From positions 164,645,697 through 164,709,696 of the forward strand of contig JAYESD010000004.1 of the NCBI GenBank assembly GCA_036927565.1: 64,000 nt of DNA, in the 5' to 3' direction. Source of the stretch: Tuctoria greenei. Taxonomy: Eukaryota; Streptophyta; Magnoliopsida; Poales; Poaceae. Within the stretch, counting starts at the first letter, position 1. Each line of letters opens with the position of its first letter. Of the stretch, positions 33,081-44,780 are shown one piece after another. The translations under genes were made by a program, and so were the position numbers. The notes under the pieces were generated by a model. The model saw nothing but the letters and a program-made list of their open reading frames with translations, was not told where the DNA came from and did no database searches.

Positions 33081-34495
33081 CCTGCTTTTCATCTCTCGCC
33101 CCGCTTTGCTGCGGTGGAGTTGGGTCTCTGCAAGAGCCGTCTTAAGACCGACGGTGATTTGAAGAAGGTCCGGGCCCTCATGGGGTGGTCCAGTGACTCC
33201 TTCAACCACCTGGTCCACGCCGGCAAGCTTCCATTTGAGAAGGAGCGCACCGGTGACATGGTGTACTTCTCCGCTTATGCCATGGTGGGACTAATCCCAC
33301 CCTTCTCCAGTTTTCTCTTGACGCTGCTAGACTTCTATGGTCTGCAGCTGTACCACCTTGGCCCCCACTCCATTCTTCTGGTGTTGACCTTTGTCCACTT
33401 CTGCGAGATGTGGGTGGGTATTGGCCCCTGCATCGAGCTCTTCTGCACCTTCTTCACCATCCACACCACCGGCAAGAGTGACGAGTACCATGGCTTCTAT
33501 TATTTTGTGAAGCGCAAGAAGTGCCCATACAAGTACTTGAGGTCGTTCCCTTCTGGCAAGTGGGACGACTGGAAGAAGGATTGGATTGTCATCAGGGCAA
33601 AGGAGCATGAGAAGCTGGAGCTGCCCGAAGGCCTCCCCAACGTCGACACTGAAGCTTGGAGCGAAGTTCCGGTGCTATCGGACGCCTTCAACCCTGCTCT
33701 GACTAGGATCCGCAGATGTGTGGAGGGAGGGGTGACTCCCTAGGCGGTATTCTGCAATTTCCTGGTCAACAGGTGGGCTCCGCTGAAGAAGAGGGAGAAG
33801 CTCGCCTGGGCCCTCAACAGTGTGATGGACGACGACCGGATCGAGACTGGTTTAAAGTCCAACCTGGAAGGCGTAGCTTTGGAGCTTCACCTCAAGAAGT
33901 TCTAGCATGGCATCGACGTTGAGGGTGAGAACTTGTCGCCACCTGTGGCTTTCCTTCCTCTGAACATGGAGGTGGAGTTCAGCAGGGAGCTCCAGCAGAA
34001 GATGCTGGTGCTTGACGACCTCGGTGAAGTTGAGAGGCGTTCGACCACTGGGTCGGCAATCCCCGGAGCTTCCAAGGGTGGTCTCCCTTCCGCCCCGAGA
34101 CAGAGAGCTGAAGTCGTGGGCAAGGGCGAAGAATTGGCCAAGCCCTCGAGCCGTAAGAGGAACTTGAAGCACTCTGACGGGAGGTCCGTCAGACCTGCTC
34201 CTTCTGCAATAGCTCCTTCTCCCCGGAGGGGAAGATCTTCAATGGCGGTAACCACTCCAGCATCGGCATCTCCTTGGGACGCTAGCTCTGGCCATTTGGC
34301 TCCAGTACCAGGTCCAGCTGAGGGCTCTTGGTCCGGGGGTCCTTCTCAGTTTAGGGGGGTCTCAACCAAGGCGACGCCAGTGGCGGCAGCAAGCTCCGGG
34401 GAGCCTTCTGGAGCTACAATGCCTATAGCGTCAGGGTATGACCCCAAGCGTCCAGTGAAGAGGTTCCGAGCTAGCTGGAGAGGAAGCCTTCCAAG
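33081..34495 (+). pseudogene. antisense gene of Retand-like element, exon 1 (gypsy-type 'transposase' domain)
   Basis: Plus-strand frame opposite to gag-pol, open from 33081. No ATG precedes the conserved part. The first ATG is 33180 (MGWSS), or a GTG at 33114 stands where an ATG may have been. The N-terminal ~210 residues carry HLVHAGKLPFEKERTGDMVYF, LIPPFSSFLLTLLDFYGLQL, HLGPHSILLVLTFVHFCEMW and the C-terminal WDDWKKDWIVIR. This is the domain annotated in grasses as putative transposase, gypsy type; its activity is unproven. In-frame TAGs at 33741 and 33903 interrupt it. The rest (to 34495) is Ser/Pro/basic, with KPSSRKRNLKHSDGR as a possible nuclear localisation signal. It ends at a splice donor. 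Confidence 0.8.
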
Positions 34496-34572
34496 GTAAA
34501 TTTGATTTTTTACCTCAGTTGATTGTTTGTTGTTGTAACTATGTTTTGATTTTCTTCGTCCTTCATCCACAG
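34496..34572 (+). other. 77-bp spliceosomal intron in the antisense gene
   Basis: The donor is AG|GTAAAT at 34496. The interior is T-rich (tttgattttttacc, then ttgttgttg). The acceptor is CATCCACAG at 34572. 77 bp is not a multiple of three: the frame before it (ending ...WRGSLP plus two bases) continues correctly only if it is removed, into VPKKGAEALVPAAATDAAQ. U and T richness and size are typical of plant introns. Confidence 0.8.
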
Positions 34573-36607
34573 AGTGCCCAAGAAAGGGGCTGAAGCTCTG
34601 GTTCCTGCAGCAGCAACTGATGCTGCGCAGACAGAAGCTCCGACTCCAGTTCCAGCACCACCCCAAGAGGTGGTTGAGGCTGCGACAGCTCCAGCACCTG
34701 CTGTTGTGGTCCTTGACTTTGAGTGATCCCCTGAAGCTCCCGTGGTAGCGCCGGACCACGGGAATGAAGATGTACCAGCGGCACCAGCCTCGGAGGTTGA
34801 AGCTCCGGGTTTGGATGCTGAGATGATGGACGCCCCGGCCTCAGAGCCGGAGGTAGCTGCGGTTCCGGCCCTAGAGCCATATCTTGTTGAAGCCCCGACA
34901 GCGGAGTCGGTGGTGGATGAAGCCCCGGCGGTAGAGCCGGTGGTTGATGAAGTTCCGGCAGAGAATCTCGGTCTTGATGAAGTTCCAGCGCCTGAGCCGG
35001 TTGTCACAAAAGTGCTGGCGCCTGAGCCAATGGCGGTGGCAGAAGTGCCGGCGCCTGAGCCAATGGTAGTCGAAGCACCAGCGCCTGAACCAACAGTGGA
35101 GGAGGCGCCAGCGTCAGAGCCGGAAGTGGCTTCAGCTCTGGCCGAACTTTCAACGCCTGCCCCAGAGATGGTGGTTTCCGAGGTGCCCGTGCCTCAGTCA
35201 GGGTGCCAAGATGAAGCTGCCAGTCCTCCGCCTGAGGGACTAGTTGCTGATGACCTGGCCGCGGGACCTTCGGAGCTGACTTCGGAGGTAGAAATTCTTC
35301 TACAGGACCTTCCTCGGCAGCGGCCGAGGCTATCCCGGAGGGCGGCCCTAGTGCCGTGGAAGCTCAGGGGACCTCTCTTTTTGAGTGGGACCCGATTTTT
35401 GTTATGGAGAATCCACTAGAGCCAGCGGAGAGGACCCCAGGAGGTCTGGAGCCAATCCCTTTGTCGTTGTCCATTGATAATGCCTGCTCTAGCCTTTGTC
35501 AAGTTCAGCTGTCCTTCTACCACGACAGCAAGGCCCTCGAGGAGGAGCGCCAAACCCTTAGGAGGTGGTGCAACCGACTCCAATTCGAGACAAGATGGCG
35601 CAGACAAGGCTGGCCGAAGAAAAGGAGTGGGTGAAAAGGGAGAAGGTCCAGTTGGAGTACTGGGGTCAGCTGCCGGACGAGAGGGAAAGCATGACGCGAT
35701 CCCTCGACGACCAGTCTAGGGCCATCCACAAACAGGCCGTGGCTACTAATGAAGCAGTGAATGAGCACCAAGAGAAGCTCAGCGCCATCCACGATAGCCT
35801 CTTCAAGCCCCGGGAGGCTCTTGAGGATTGGAGAAAAAGCTCGAAGATGAAGAGCAAAAACTCTTGGAGCTGCGGGATGACCTCGTGAAGAGGGAGGAGC
35901 TTACTCAGAGGATGACTCTGGGTGACAAGAGTCTCGCGGAGTGCACCAAGAAGCTGGAGGAGCGCTGCGAGAAGAAGGAAGAGAAGGCCTGGCAGCAAGG
36001 ACAGGACCTCCACAAGAGGGAGAATGAAATTTCTGCCAGGGAGAAGAAAGTGTGGGGCCGGGAGAAGGACCTGGTAGACCACCAGAACAAGAACCACCAA
36101 CGGGAGGAGGAGCTCGGTAAAATCAAAAGGCAGGTTGCTAAAAAGATTCAACAGAACGCCAAAGAGGTTGAGCGCCTTGCCCGGGAGAATTCGGAGCTTG
36201 CGGCGACCAGGAGATCATTGGAAGAGATGCGAGGCTCAAGGGCTGTGGAGTCCCAACAAGTTTGGGACTTCTTGGGCACAGCCAATGACGCACTGATGCT
36301 GATGGGTTTTAGTCCCGTTCGTCCGGATGATCCAGAGCCAGAGCTGGACCAGGCATTGCATGCGTTGAGCTCGGCGGGCAATAAGCTCACCAAGATGAGC
36401 GATGTCATCGCAGACCAGCTTGAAACTGAAGGACAATTCCTAGTGAAGAATGTCGCAGAGTACATGCTGACGTGCTACACAAGCCGGGACCCTCACTTCC
36501 CACTGGACCCGGTGCTTCAAGGCCCCATCGACGGAGAGGGAGAAGCCGCCAAAGCCAGCGTGTCGGAGGTTGCCCAGAAGGTCGCCTCGTTCTTCCATAG
36601 GGTCTAG
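34573..36607 (+). pseudogene. antisense gene of Retand-like element, exon 2 (repeat tract and coiled coil)
   Basis: Exon 2 starts in the spliced frame. A TGA at 34724 interrupts it. About 34780-35200 encodes a low-complexity array of ~10-12-residue units rich in Pro, Ala, Glu and Val (VPAPEP, EAPAPEP, DEVPA types). Near 35355 the frame shifts to TSLFEWDPIFVMENPLEP, near 35570 to another frame (AEEKEWVKREKVQLEYW), and near 35830 to the last, 35828-36607. The last part is strongly coiled coil (LEDEEQKLLELRDDLVKREE, EKKVWGREKDLVDHQNKN). It ends with VWDFLGTANDALMLMGFSPV, DVIADQLETEGQFLVKNVAEY and EVAQKVASFF before the TAG at 36605. This C-terminal pattern is repeatedly seen in the gypsy-type transposase family. 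The function is unknown. The coiled coil suggests oligomerisation. Confidence 0.78.
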
Positions 36608-37930
36608 GACTCTCTCTTTGTAGCTCCGGCTTGTATCCTCTCTTCTTTTTCTCCAATTTTGTAATCTCTTGTCTCTAGATTAATGAAATCCAAGAATTTT
36701 ATGAATTTCATTTTTTGTCTTCAACACCTTTGTCCCACTTGGCCCCCTGGTAGATGTACACAATTTAATTGGGAACATGTACCAAGAGGATGTAGCATTT
36801 TGTTGAAGACTTGCGCGCTTCAAACTCGTAGTTTATAGGTCTGAAGTCGCTGATAGTAGGGGCCTCTTGAGGTTGTTGGAGCTTAGTAGCTCCGGCAGTG
36901 ACTCTTGTCAACACGTAGAGCATTGACAGTTAGTCCTCTGGGGTTGTCGGAGCTTGGTAGCTCTGGCAGCGACCACTGTCAATGCACAGTGCGTCGACAG
37001 CATACCCCACTAGCGAGTCTTCCCACCATCTTTTTTCACGTTGACGGCTGGCCCCCTGGATTTGCCAGAACTTTGTAGCTCCGGCGATGTCTACTATCAA
37101 TGTTTGAAACATCGACAATAGACCACCTTAGTGGGTGTTGGATCTTTCATAGCTCCGGTTTAATCCACCATCATCATGAGATCTTTATTTTTCCTGCACA
37201 CTGAAGTCAAGAAAAAGAGTAAAACCCGTTTCTTCTCTATAACTCGTTTGCGGCTTACTATTCCTGAAGAAATTTTTAGAATGAATGCAATTCTACATAC
37301 AATCAAGTGCATTGGCTTGTTTTCTCCAGGTCCGATCGTTTCTGGACTCACTTTACTTCGGCCTGCCGGGGTGTAGGTAGAGTGGCGTACTTAGGGTGCA
37401 GGACCAGGCTAAGTCGATAGCACACTCCGGACCTAGATTGGCTTGGCGGCATTTAGACGAGTAGACCATTAACAATATTTGGACTCGGAAGAATTGACAA
37501 TGCAACTTGAATTATATATGAATTGGTCGAGCTAAAGTTTTTTAAGAATTGCACAACTTTGTTATAGCCAAGAAAGAGAAAAATAAAAAATATTGAGCCT
37601 GTACAAAATAAATGCATGTGGAGTCTGTTTTCACACAATGATGTCTTTCATTATAGGTCCGGGGTACAGGGGAAACAAGTACACTATTAGGGTACGGAAC
37701 CAGGCTAAGTGTGTTTTGTTTCTCGTTTGATCCAAGGTAGCTAGCTACACTTTTAGTTCTGAGACTGTGACAAGTGTTGCCTGAACTTTGCGGACCTTCT
37801 GGGGAAGGTCCGGCTGTTCTCCCGAAGGAGCTACCCGACTCTGTACAATGACTCTATAACATGCATCACATGTAACTACATACTCACCTCCGTGATATTA
37901 AGCATAGATCTTACAGAGGTGCTCAATGTT
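36608..37930. other. noncoding region between antisense gene and pol
   Basis: Just after the antisense stop there are T-rich stretches and attaatgaaatcc (36680), a possible poly(A) signal for the plus-strand transcript. Further right is a tandem repeat array (36855-37125). A further diverged direct repeat (ggaccaggctaagt, about 37400 and 37690) follows. No ORF is supported. Confidence 0.6.
36855..37125. repeat. degenerate tandem repeats, ~75-110 bp units
   Basis: Three units share gttgtYggagcttRgtagctc, then tggcagYgac, then gtcaaYgca and cgacag (about 36861, 36936, 37047). Unit spacing is irregular. Tat elements often hold tandem arrays in this untranslated place. Confidence 0.6.
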
Positions 37931-40900
37931 CCAAGGCTTAGGGAGAGGCGTCCCATCCTTGGTTGCCAAGCGAACGCATCCGGGACGGGATACTTTGATC
38001 ACTCGGAAGGGTCCTTCCTAGCTGGGGGAGAGTTTGTTTAACCCTTCTCGAGTTTGTATTCTCCGTAGCACCAGATGGCCTTCCTCGAGCTGTCGGCTGT
38101 TAACATGCCATTGGTGATAGCGCCGAAGAGCTTGGCGGTATCGGGCATTTCGAACAGCTGCTCGACACCTTCCCTCTTCAAGGAGGTCAAGGTCTTCACG
38201 CAGGAGCTGGTCCTGCGTGGCATCATCGAAGGTCCGGACCCAGAGTGACCCCAAGGGGATTTTCGGAGGAAGGACTGCTTCAGCTCCATACACCAGAAAG
38301 AAGGGTGTCTCTCCAGTTGATCGATTTGGAGTTGTCCTGTTTGCCCACAAGGTGGGCGGAATCTCTTTGATCCAGTTGGCTCCATGTTTTTTCAGGCACT
38401 CATATGTGCGCATCTTGAGTCCTTTTAGGATTTCTACATTTGCTCTCTCAGCTTAGCCATTTCTTGCCGGGTGAGCTACAGAGGCATAGCTGACCTGAAT
38501 GCCGAGGTCTTCACGATATCCTTGGAATGCAGAGCTTGTGAATTGGGTCCCGTTATCAGTTATGATCTTGTTTGGGACTCCAAGTCTGCATACGATGGAC
38601 TGCAAGAAGTTGATAGCTGATTGGTTTTTTATTGTCACATCTGGAGTTGCTTCCGGGTACTTGGTGAACTTGTCGATGGCAACGTACAGGAACTTGTAAC
38701 CTCCGACGGCTCTTGGGAAAGGTCCCAAGATATCCACCCCCCCACGCAGCGAATGGCCATGTAGGAGTTATCATGTGTAGAGATTGAGCTGGTGTGTGAA
38801 TTTGCTTTGCATGGAACTGGCATTCTTTGCATTTCTTCACTTGCTTAGTTGCATCCTGGAGCGTTGTAGGCCAGTAAAAACTTTGCCGGAAGGCTTTACC
38901 GACTAGCGTGCGAGAAGATGTGTGGTTTCCACACTCGCCTCCATGGATTTCTGTGAGGAGCTTGCAGCCTTCTTCCCTTGTAATGCACCACATTAGGACG
39001 CTGTTGGCACCACACCGGTAGAGATCCCCTTCTACCAGTGTGTATCTTTTAGCCAATCTGACTATCAGGTCAGCGGATACATTATCTTTAGGAAGGAAAT
39101 TTTCTTTCAAGTAGCTCCAGATCTCCGAGATCCATGCATTGGAGCTAACTTGAGGATTTGTGTCTTGCGTGTTGGGTTGCTCGGAGCTTCCTGTAGCACA
39201 TACGACCCTTGATGGACTCCATGGTAACAGGGCCATCGGGACCGCAAGCTTCGAGGTGCTGGTCTGGCCCCCTTCGCTCAGTTTGGCATGCTAAGCTATT
39301 GGTTTTGACAATCTCCGGACAAAGGTTCCGTCGGGAGCCGGAGCTCCGGTTGAAGCTTTCGTCGAGAGTTCATCGGCTTCAGCGTTGTTAAGACGCTGGA
39401 CATGGCAAAGATCCAGGACGTCGAAGTCCTTCTGAAGCTTCTGGACTTCAAGTAGGTATGCAGCTAGTTGAGGTTTGTTGCAGCAGCATTCACTTTTGAC
39501 TTGTTTTCTGACGAGATGCGAATCACTATTTACCAATAGCTGCTTGACACCATATGATAGTGCCACCTGGAGCCCATAGATTAGTGCTTCATACTCAGCC
39601 ATGTTGTTGGTCGCCTTGAAGTCAAGGTGAACCATGTATTTGACCTTCTCCCCGATCGGAGCGAGGAGAAGGACTCCAGCTCCGGCCCCCTGCTTCTGCA
39701 TGGATCCGTCAAAGTAGAGAGTCCGGTGAGGCTCGGTGAAAATCGAAACCTTGGGTTCCGGCTTCTGCTCACTGGGGCCCCTAGGATTTGATGGGGAGGA
39801 GGTCCATTCCGCCACAAAGTCCGCCAGTGCTTGACTCTTAATTGATTGTCTTGGGACGAATTCAAGATCAAACTCGGCTAGTTGTGCTGCCCACTTTGCA
39901 ATGTTCCCAGTAGAGTTGGGGTTATGAAAGATTTCACGCAGTGGATATGAAGTTACGACTGAATTCTTGTGAGCTTGGAAGTAGTGTCGTAGCTTCCTAG
40001 AAGCAATAAGAACTGCATAGAGCAGCTTATGCACCTCCAGGTATCGAGTTTTGGCATCATGGAGTACTTCGCTGATGAAATACACTGGGCGTTGGACTGT
40101 CCGGACCCCCCCCTTCGAAGGGGCCCAGAGCTTCCTAATCAATCCAGACCTTGTTCGGGGACCTCCAAGTTCTTGCTTGAAGAGCCCGGAGCTTCTTCTG
40201 CAGTGACTCGGACCTTCCCGGAGGGTCTAGATCTTGTTGCTCAACAACATCAACTTTTTCATTTGAAGGAAGTTGATCCTCTGGCATCTTGCCTTGAGGA
40301 TTTGGGTCTGGGAGCTGGGACCCAGACTCGTCTTCAAGTAGCTCCGGACCCTCCCGAAGGGGTCTGGATTCTTGAACTAGAGATGGTTTTGGTCTTTCCG
40401 TAACCAGGACCATGCTGACAACTTCGTCAGTTGCCAAAATGTAAAGCAGATGTGGCTCACCAGGATTCGGAGCTACCAAGGTTGGTAGGGTGGTGAGGAT
40501 CTGCTTCAGCTCCTGGAATGCCTTTTCTGCTTCTTCAGACCATTGGAATGGTTCGGACTTCCTCAACAACTTGAAGAAGGGTAGCGCCCGTTTCGCCAGT
40601 CTTGAGATGAACCAGCTGAGGGCAGCTAGACATCCAGTCAGCTTCTGGACGTCCTTGACGCGAGCTGATGGCCGCATGTCTTCAATAGCTTTAATCTTTG
40701 CCGGATTCGCTTCTATTACTTGGTGGTTCACCAAGAATCCAAGAAGTTTTCCGGGGCTAACCCCAAAGACACACATGTCTGGGATCCGCTTTGTGCGTGT
40801 GACTCGCAGCTTGTCGAAGACAACTTGCAAGGTGTCAAGGAATGACTCCTTGTTCTTGATCTGGATGACGATGTCATCGACCTACACTTCCACTACATCT

Positions 40901-42060
40901 CTGATAAGCTCTCCAAATGTTTTGTACATAGCTTGTACAAACATTGAAGCAGCGTTTTTGAGACCGAATGGCATGGCATTGTAACAATATAATCCATCTA
41001 CCATGATGAAGGAAGTATGCTCTTCATCTTCCCTAGACATTCTGATTTGATGATACCCAGAATATGCGTCTAGGAAACACAGTAATTCACACCCGGAACT
41101 GGAATCCACTATCTGATATATTCTAGGTAGTGGGAATGGATCTATTGGACATGCCTTATTCAGTTTAGTGTAGTCGATACACATTCGAAGCTTCCCACCA
41201 GCCTTGGGTACAACGACTGGGTTTGCCAGTCATTTTGGGTGGAAGACTTCTCGGATGAATCCAGGTTCAAGCAACTTCTTCACTTCTTGACGTATGAAGT
41301 TTTATCGCTCTACTGATTGCTTCCGAGACTTCTGATGTACAGGCCGAGCGTCAGGATAAATCTTCAGATTGTGCTCGATCACTTCCCTAGGGATCCCAGG
41401 AATTTGTGACGGTTGCCAGGCAAACACATCGACATTAGCCCAGAGGAAAGTGACTAGAGCGAGTTCCTATTTGTCATTCAGACCTCCCGATATACAGGTG
41501 GTCTGAGTAGAGTTAGAACCGATTTGGACGACTTTGACGGGAATGTCGGTGTCGCCGCTTGGTTGCACACGAGGTGCAGAGGTTGAGCCTCGATGATGAA
41601 TGCTCGAGGGTTTCAGAGCCTGCTCCTTTACGGATTCTTTCTCCTGCGCTGTAGCAAGTGCATGGAGTTCTTCTAGAACACTCACTCTGGCGATGCGATC
41701 CCCGCGGATCCGGAGAACACCTACTGGTGTTGGCATCTTCAACACCAAGTAGCCATAATGGGCGGCAGCCATGAATTTGTACAAGGCTGGCCTGCCCAAG
41801 ATGGCGTTGAATGGTAAGTTGATTTGCGCCACGTCAAAGACCAACTTCTCAGTGCGGTAGGTTATCTCGGGTCTCGAAGGTCACCGGCAGAGTAATGGCA
41901 CCGAGTGGGGTTATGGCCTTCGGACCTACTCCAAAGAAAGGTCAAAAGGGGCGAAGATCTGAAGGTCGAAGCTGAAGCTTGACGAAAGCATCGGAGCTTG
42001 TGAGATTCAACCCCAAACCTCCATCCACCATCACATGGTGGAGTTAGATGTTGTTGATGG
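37931..42060 (-). pseudogene. Retand-like pol: protease, RT, two RNase H, integrase (broken)
   Basis: Right to left. The protease region with VDGGLGLNL (about 42014-42032) continues with NLPFNAILGRPALYKFMAAA (41467-41844). RT has CIDYTKLNKACPIDPFPLP, YSGYHQIRM and MPFGLKNAASMFVQAMY (40882-41184). The Tyr codon of the catalytic YVDD is a TAG (40882-40884). The RT thumb and connection follow to 40135. RNase H 1 then RNase H 2 (YFDGSMQKQGAGAGVLLLAP, ATNNMAEYEALIYGLQVAL) lie in 39291-40142. The integrase zinc region and core follow (KKCKECQFHAKQIHTPAQ, GPFPRAVGGYKFLYVAIDKF, ITDNGTQFTSSAF), with shifts at about 38740 and 38455, ending near 37931. Dual RNase H identifies the Tat lineage. Confidence 0.92.
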
Positions 42061-42350
42061 TCGGAGATACCATCAATGGGAGTTGGCCAGCTCCGATCAT
42101 GTTCTGAGGGCAGTCCGAAGCATCAAAGATGATGGCCGTGTCCATCCACTTCCAGTGCGGCTCCGCCCTAGCGGTGGGAGCTACTGAGGCCATGTCCTGC
42201 CGCATGGTCTTGAGGACACGGCGATAGGTGATGTCTCAGAACCACCAAAGATGGTGTTCATGGTCTTCTGACGTTCGTTGTCGGAGACATCGGAGTCATC
42301 ATCGATGGAGGTGAAAATAGCCTTCAAGACCTTTTTAGGGTCCTGAAAGC

Positions 42351-43890
42351 CTAACTCCTCTTTAGCCGGAGCTTCGTCGACCTTTTGTTTTCCTTCCCTT
42401 TGATGGAAAGGAACTTCTTCCCGGCGCTTGTTGTAGCGCTCGGCAAGGTTCTAGACCTCTTGGCAGCCTTCCAGGTTGTGGTTGTTCGTCTTGTGCATAG
42501 GACACCACATCTTGGAGCTGCATTCATCTTCAGACGACGACCGAGGTCGTTTCCCAGGCCGTGGCCCTCGGCCACCCAGAGCTGCGGCAGCAATGACTGT
42601 AGGTGTGCCAACCGATGACTTCTTCTTGTCGTTGGACTTTTTCTTCTTCTTACCACTCCCGGAGGTAGTGGCTTCACCGTGGAGTACTTTTTGTTGTCCT
42701 CCAGAGGTGGTTGGGAGTGCATTTTACGGCCCTTTGCAGCTTTGGCGCACTTGTACGCCAAGCTGAAGAGTTCTGTGACGCTGGTGACTTCCTTGGTCGC
42801 CAGCTTCTCCAGCATCTTCTTGTCTCGTACGCCCTGTCTAAATGCCACAACAATAGATGCGCTTGAGGTAGAAGGTATGGTGTTTCGTACCTAGTAGAAC
42901 CTCTGGATGATGGGTCGCAGGGACTCTCCCCTCTTCTGCTTGATAGCAAAAAGGTCCAGTTCGGTGCCTGGTCGGGTGTATGAACACCCGAAGTTGGTAG
43001 TGAACTGTTGGCACAGTTCCACCCAACTGTTGATGGAGTCAGGCGGAAGGCTCATGAACCAGGACCTGGCGGTCCAAGTTAAAGCCACGGTGAAATAATT
43101 GGCCATTACGGCCTCATTGCCTCCAACCGCAAGGATTGCGGTGGAGTAGATTTGGAGAAACTCAGCAGGATTGACAGTCCCATCAAATTTCTCCGATAGG
43201 TGAGGCCGGAACTTCTGCGGCCATCTGACCATGCGTAGGTGCATGGCCAGGGCAGAACAGCCTCCTCCTACTACCTCAAGAGCCGGACTGTCTCGAGCCT
43301 CTCGCCTCTCACGAGCTCGCTTGATATCGACACGGCCGTCCTGTTGACGGTAACGGTGATCAAGCTCTGCTCGGAGGTCGTGAGTTGAAAGCCTGGTTAT
43401 CGTATGGGTACGTCGCGCCTCGGAAGGCAGCGACATCGCCTGTTGAGACACAACACGCCTCCTTTGTTGTGAAGCGTGCGGACCAAGTCTACCCGACACG
43501 GTCCGATGCTGCGATGGAGCCCGCCCCAAGGGGGGAGGACATTGGTTGCTGATGTGATCGGCTGCTGCTGCAACCAAATGTTCCACATCAGCCCTCCACT
43601 GCTCCATTGCACCCTGGGATGGGCCCTCCACTGCTCCATTGCACCCAGGGATGCCCCTGGAGGCGGTGGACGTTGGAGAAGAGCACGCGTGACATAGAGC
43701 GCGTGTTCAGCGTTGTTGTTCGCCGATGTCGTGACCGACGCAGATGCCCCATCTTGCTGTCCAGCTTGACTCCTGTTGGAGCCACAACACCTGTTGGCTG
43801 CTGCATGTTGGAGGGGTTGCCTCTAGCATGTTGCATAGCAGGGTTGCCGTAGGACGATCCAGCAGCAGAGTTCACCATGTTTGAATCTCG
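42351..43890 (-). pseudogene. Retand-like gag (broken)
   Basis: The start lies near 43890 (MVNSAAGSSYGNPAMQHARG). The first part is Pro/Gln-rich and low-complexity. A 32-bp tandem duplication at 43591-43654 shifts the frame. The capsid domain (retrotransposon gag family) at 42891-43300 has FRPHLSEKFDGTVNPAEFLQ and SINSWVELCQQFTTNFGCSY. A stop and shift near 42891 separate it from KKMLEKLATKEVTSVTELFS (about 42770). The C-terminal part holds the short Cys/His motif CPMHKTNNHNLEGC (about 42470-42510), the usual knuckle-like form of Tat gag. It is followed by a Lys-rich stretch. It cannot make a full product. Confidence 0.85.
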
Positions 43891-43897
43891 GGCGCCC

Positions 43898-43914
43898 CTT
43901 CCTGGCACGCCAAC
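43898..43914 (-). other. primer binding site of Retand-like element
   Basis: On the minus strand after the 5' LTR end it reads GTTGGCGTGCCAGGAAG. Tat elements use a TGGCGC-type primer site. Which tRNA it pairs with I cannot tell from memory. Confidence 0.6.
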
Positions 43915-44780
43915 TGTCGGAGTTTTGTTCCAGCAATTCTCTCGATACTACCATTGGTAGACCGCGGAGTTTGTAGTTCGGTTTTGGGCGCGCAGAGATT
44001 CAGAACACGATGGCAAGTTGACACAAGGATTTACAGGGTTCAGGCCGCCTAAGCGTAATACCCTACTCTACGAGGTGTGTGGTTGTTGTATTGAGCGTCT
44101 GAGCACTTGTGAGCGTGTGTCAGAGCTGAGTCTGCCAGAAGTCTGGAAGAGGTCTCCTTGTGTATCGCTCGACCAGTCCTTTTATTGTACAAGGACTGGT
44201 CGTTACATCGTTAGCCTGGCTCGACATGTGGCCCTGGCGGTTACTGATGCTTAATACACAATTAATGAGCTTAATAACCCTTAATAGTGTGGTAATGTGC
44301 TTTGACTGTGCTGTTACTGGTATTAAGGGCCCTCCAATCGTGTGTCATTAAGATATTATTAATGACACTTAATCGAGTCTTGAAGTCTTTGATTGTCCCT
44401 TGAAGGTCCGAGCCGTTGGGGGTCCACCAGTCTGATTGTTGAGGTTGATGGTCCGGAGGCTGGACATGTGGTAGCTTCGGAGCTTACCATCTGGGGCGGG
44501 TAGGTCCGGTGCAGTTGTACACACGTCGGCACCGGAGCTTCCCTCTGTCGAGGGTTAGGTCTGGGGGTGCCGTGCAGGTATTTAGCCCGGAGCTTTCCCA
44601 TATGTGGGACATAGCTCCGGTTGCAGTATACACATGGCAGCATCGGGACTAACCATAGAATGGAGGCAAGTCCGGTCCCGTATGACACGTGGGGCCTTCG
44701 GAGGTCTTCAACTCAGACAGGTGAAGTTCCTTTGGTATTTTTGTAGTCCCAACGGGTATACGGTACGCAGGGTACTGACA
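43915..44780 (-). repeat. Retand-like 5' LTR (right)
   Basis: 866 bp, collinear with 31714-32579 without gaps. Most differences are transitions, many at CG sites, as expected for methylated DNA. Confidence 0.93.

Larger units (their letters stand above)
31714..44780 (-). mobile_element. Tat/Retand-like gypsy element with antisense gene, 13,067 bp
   Basis: Two 866-bp LTRs (31714-32579, 43915-44780) begin TGTCGG and end CCGACA or CTGACA. ACAGC is duplicated at 31709-31713 and 44781-44785. gag-pol runs on the minus strand from 43.9 to 37.9 kb. The pol includes two RNase H domains, the hallmark of the Tat lineage. Between pol and the 3' LTR lies a plus-strand gene, as known for Retand/Grande-type elements. 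My hand count gives 67 mismatches between the LTRs (about 7.7%), so the insertion is not recent. All genes are broken. Confidence 0.93.

Noticed and set aside
34510..35007. Minus-strand Gly/Ala/Ser/Thr-rich ORF
   Set aside because: Mirror image of the Pro/Ala/Glu repeat tract of the antisense gene; low-complexity shadow.
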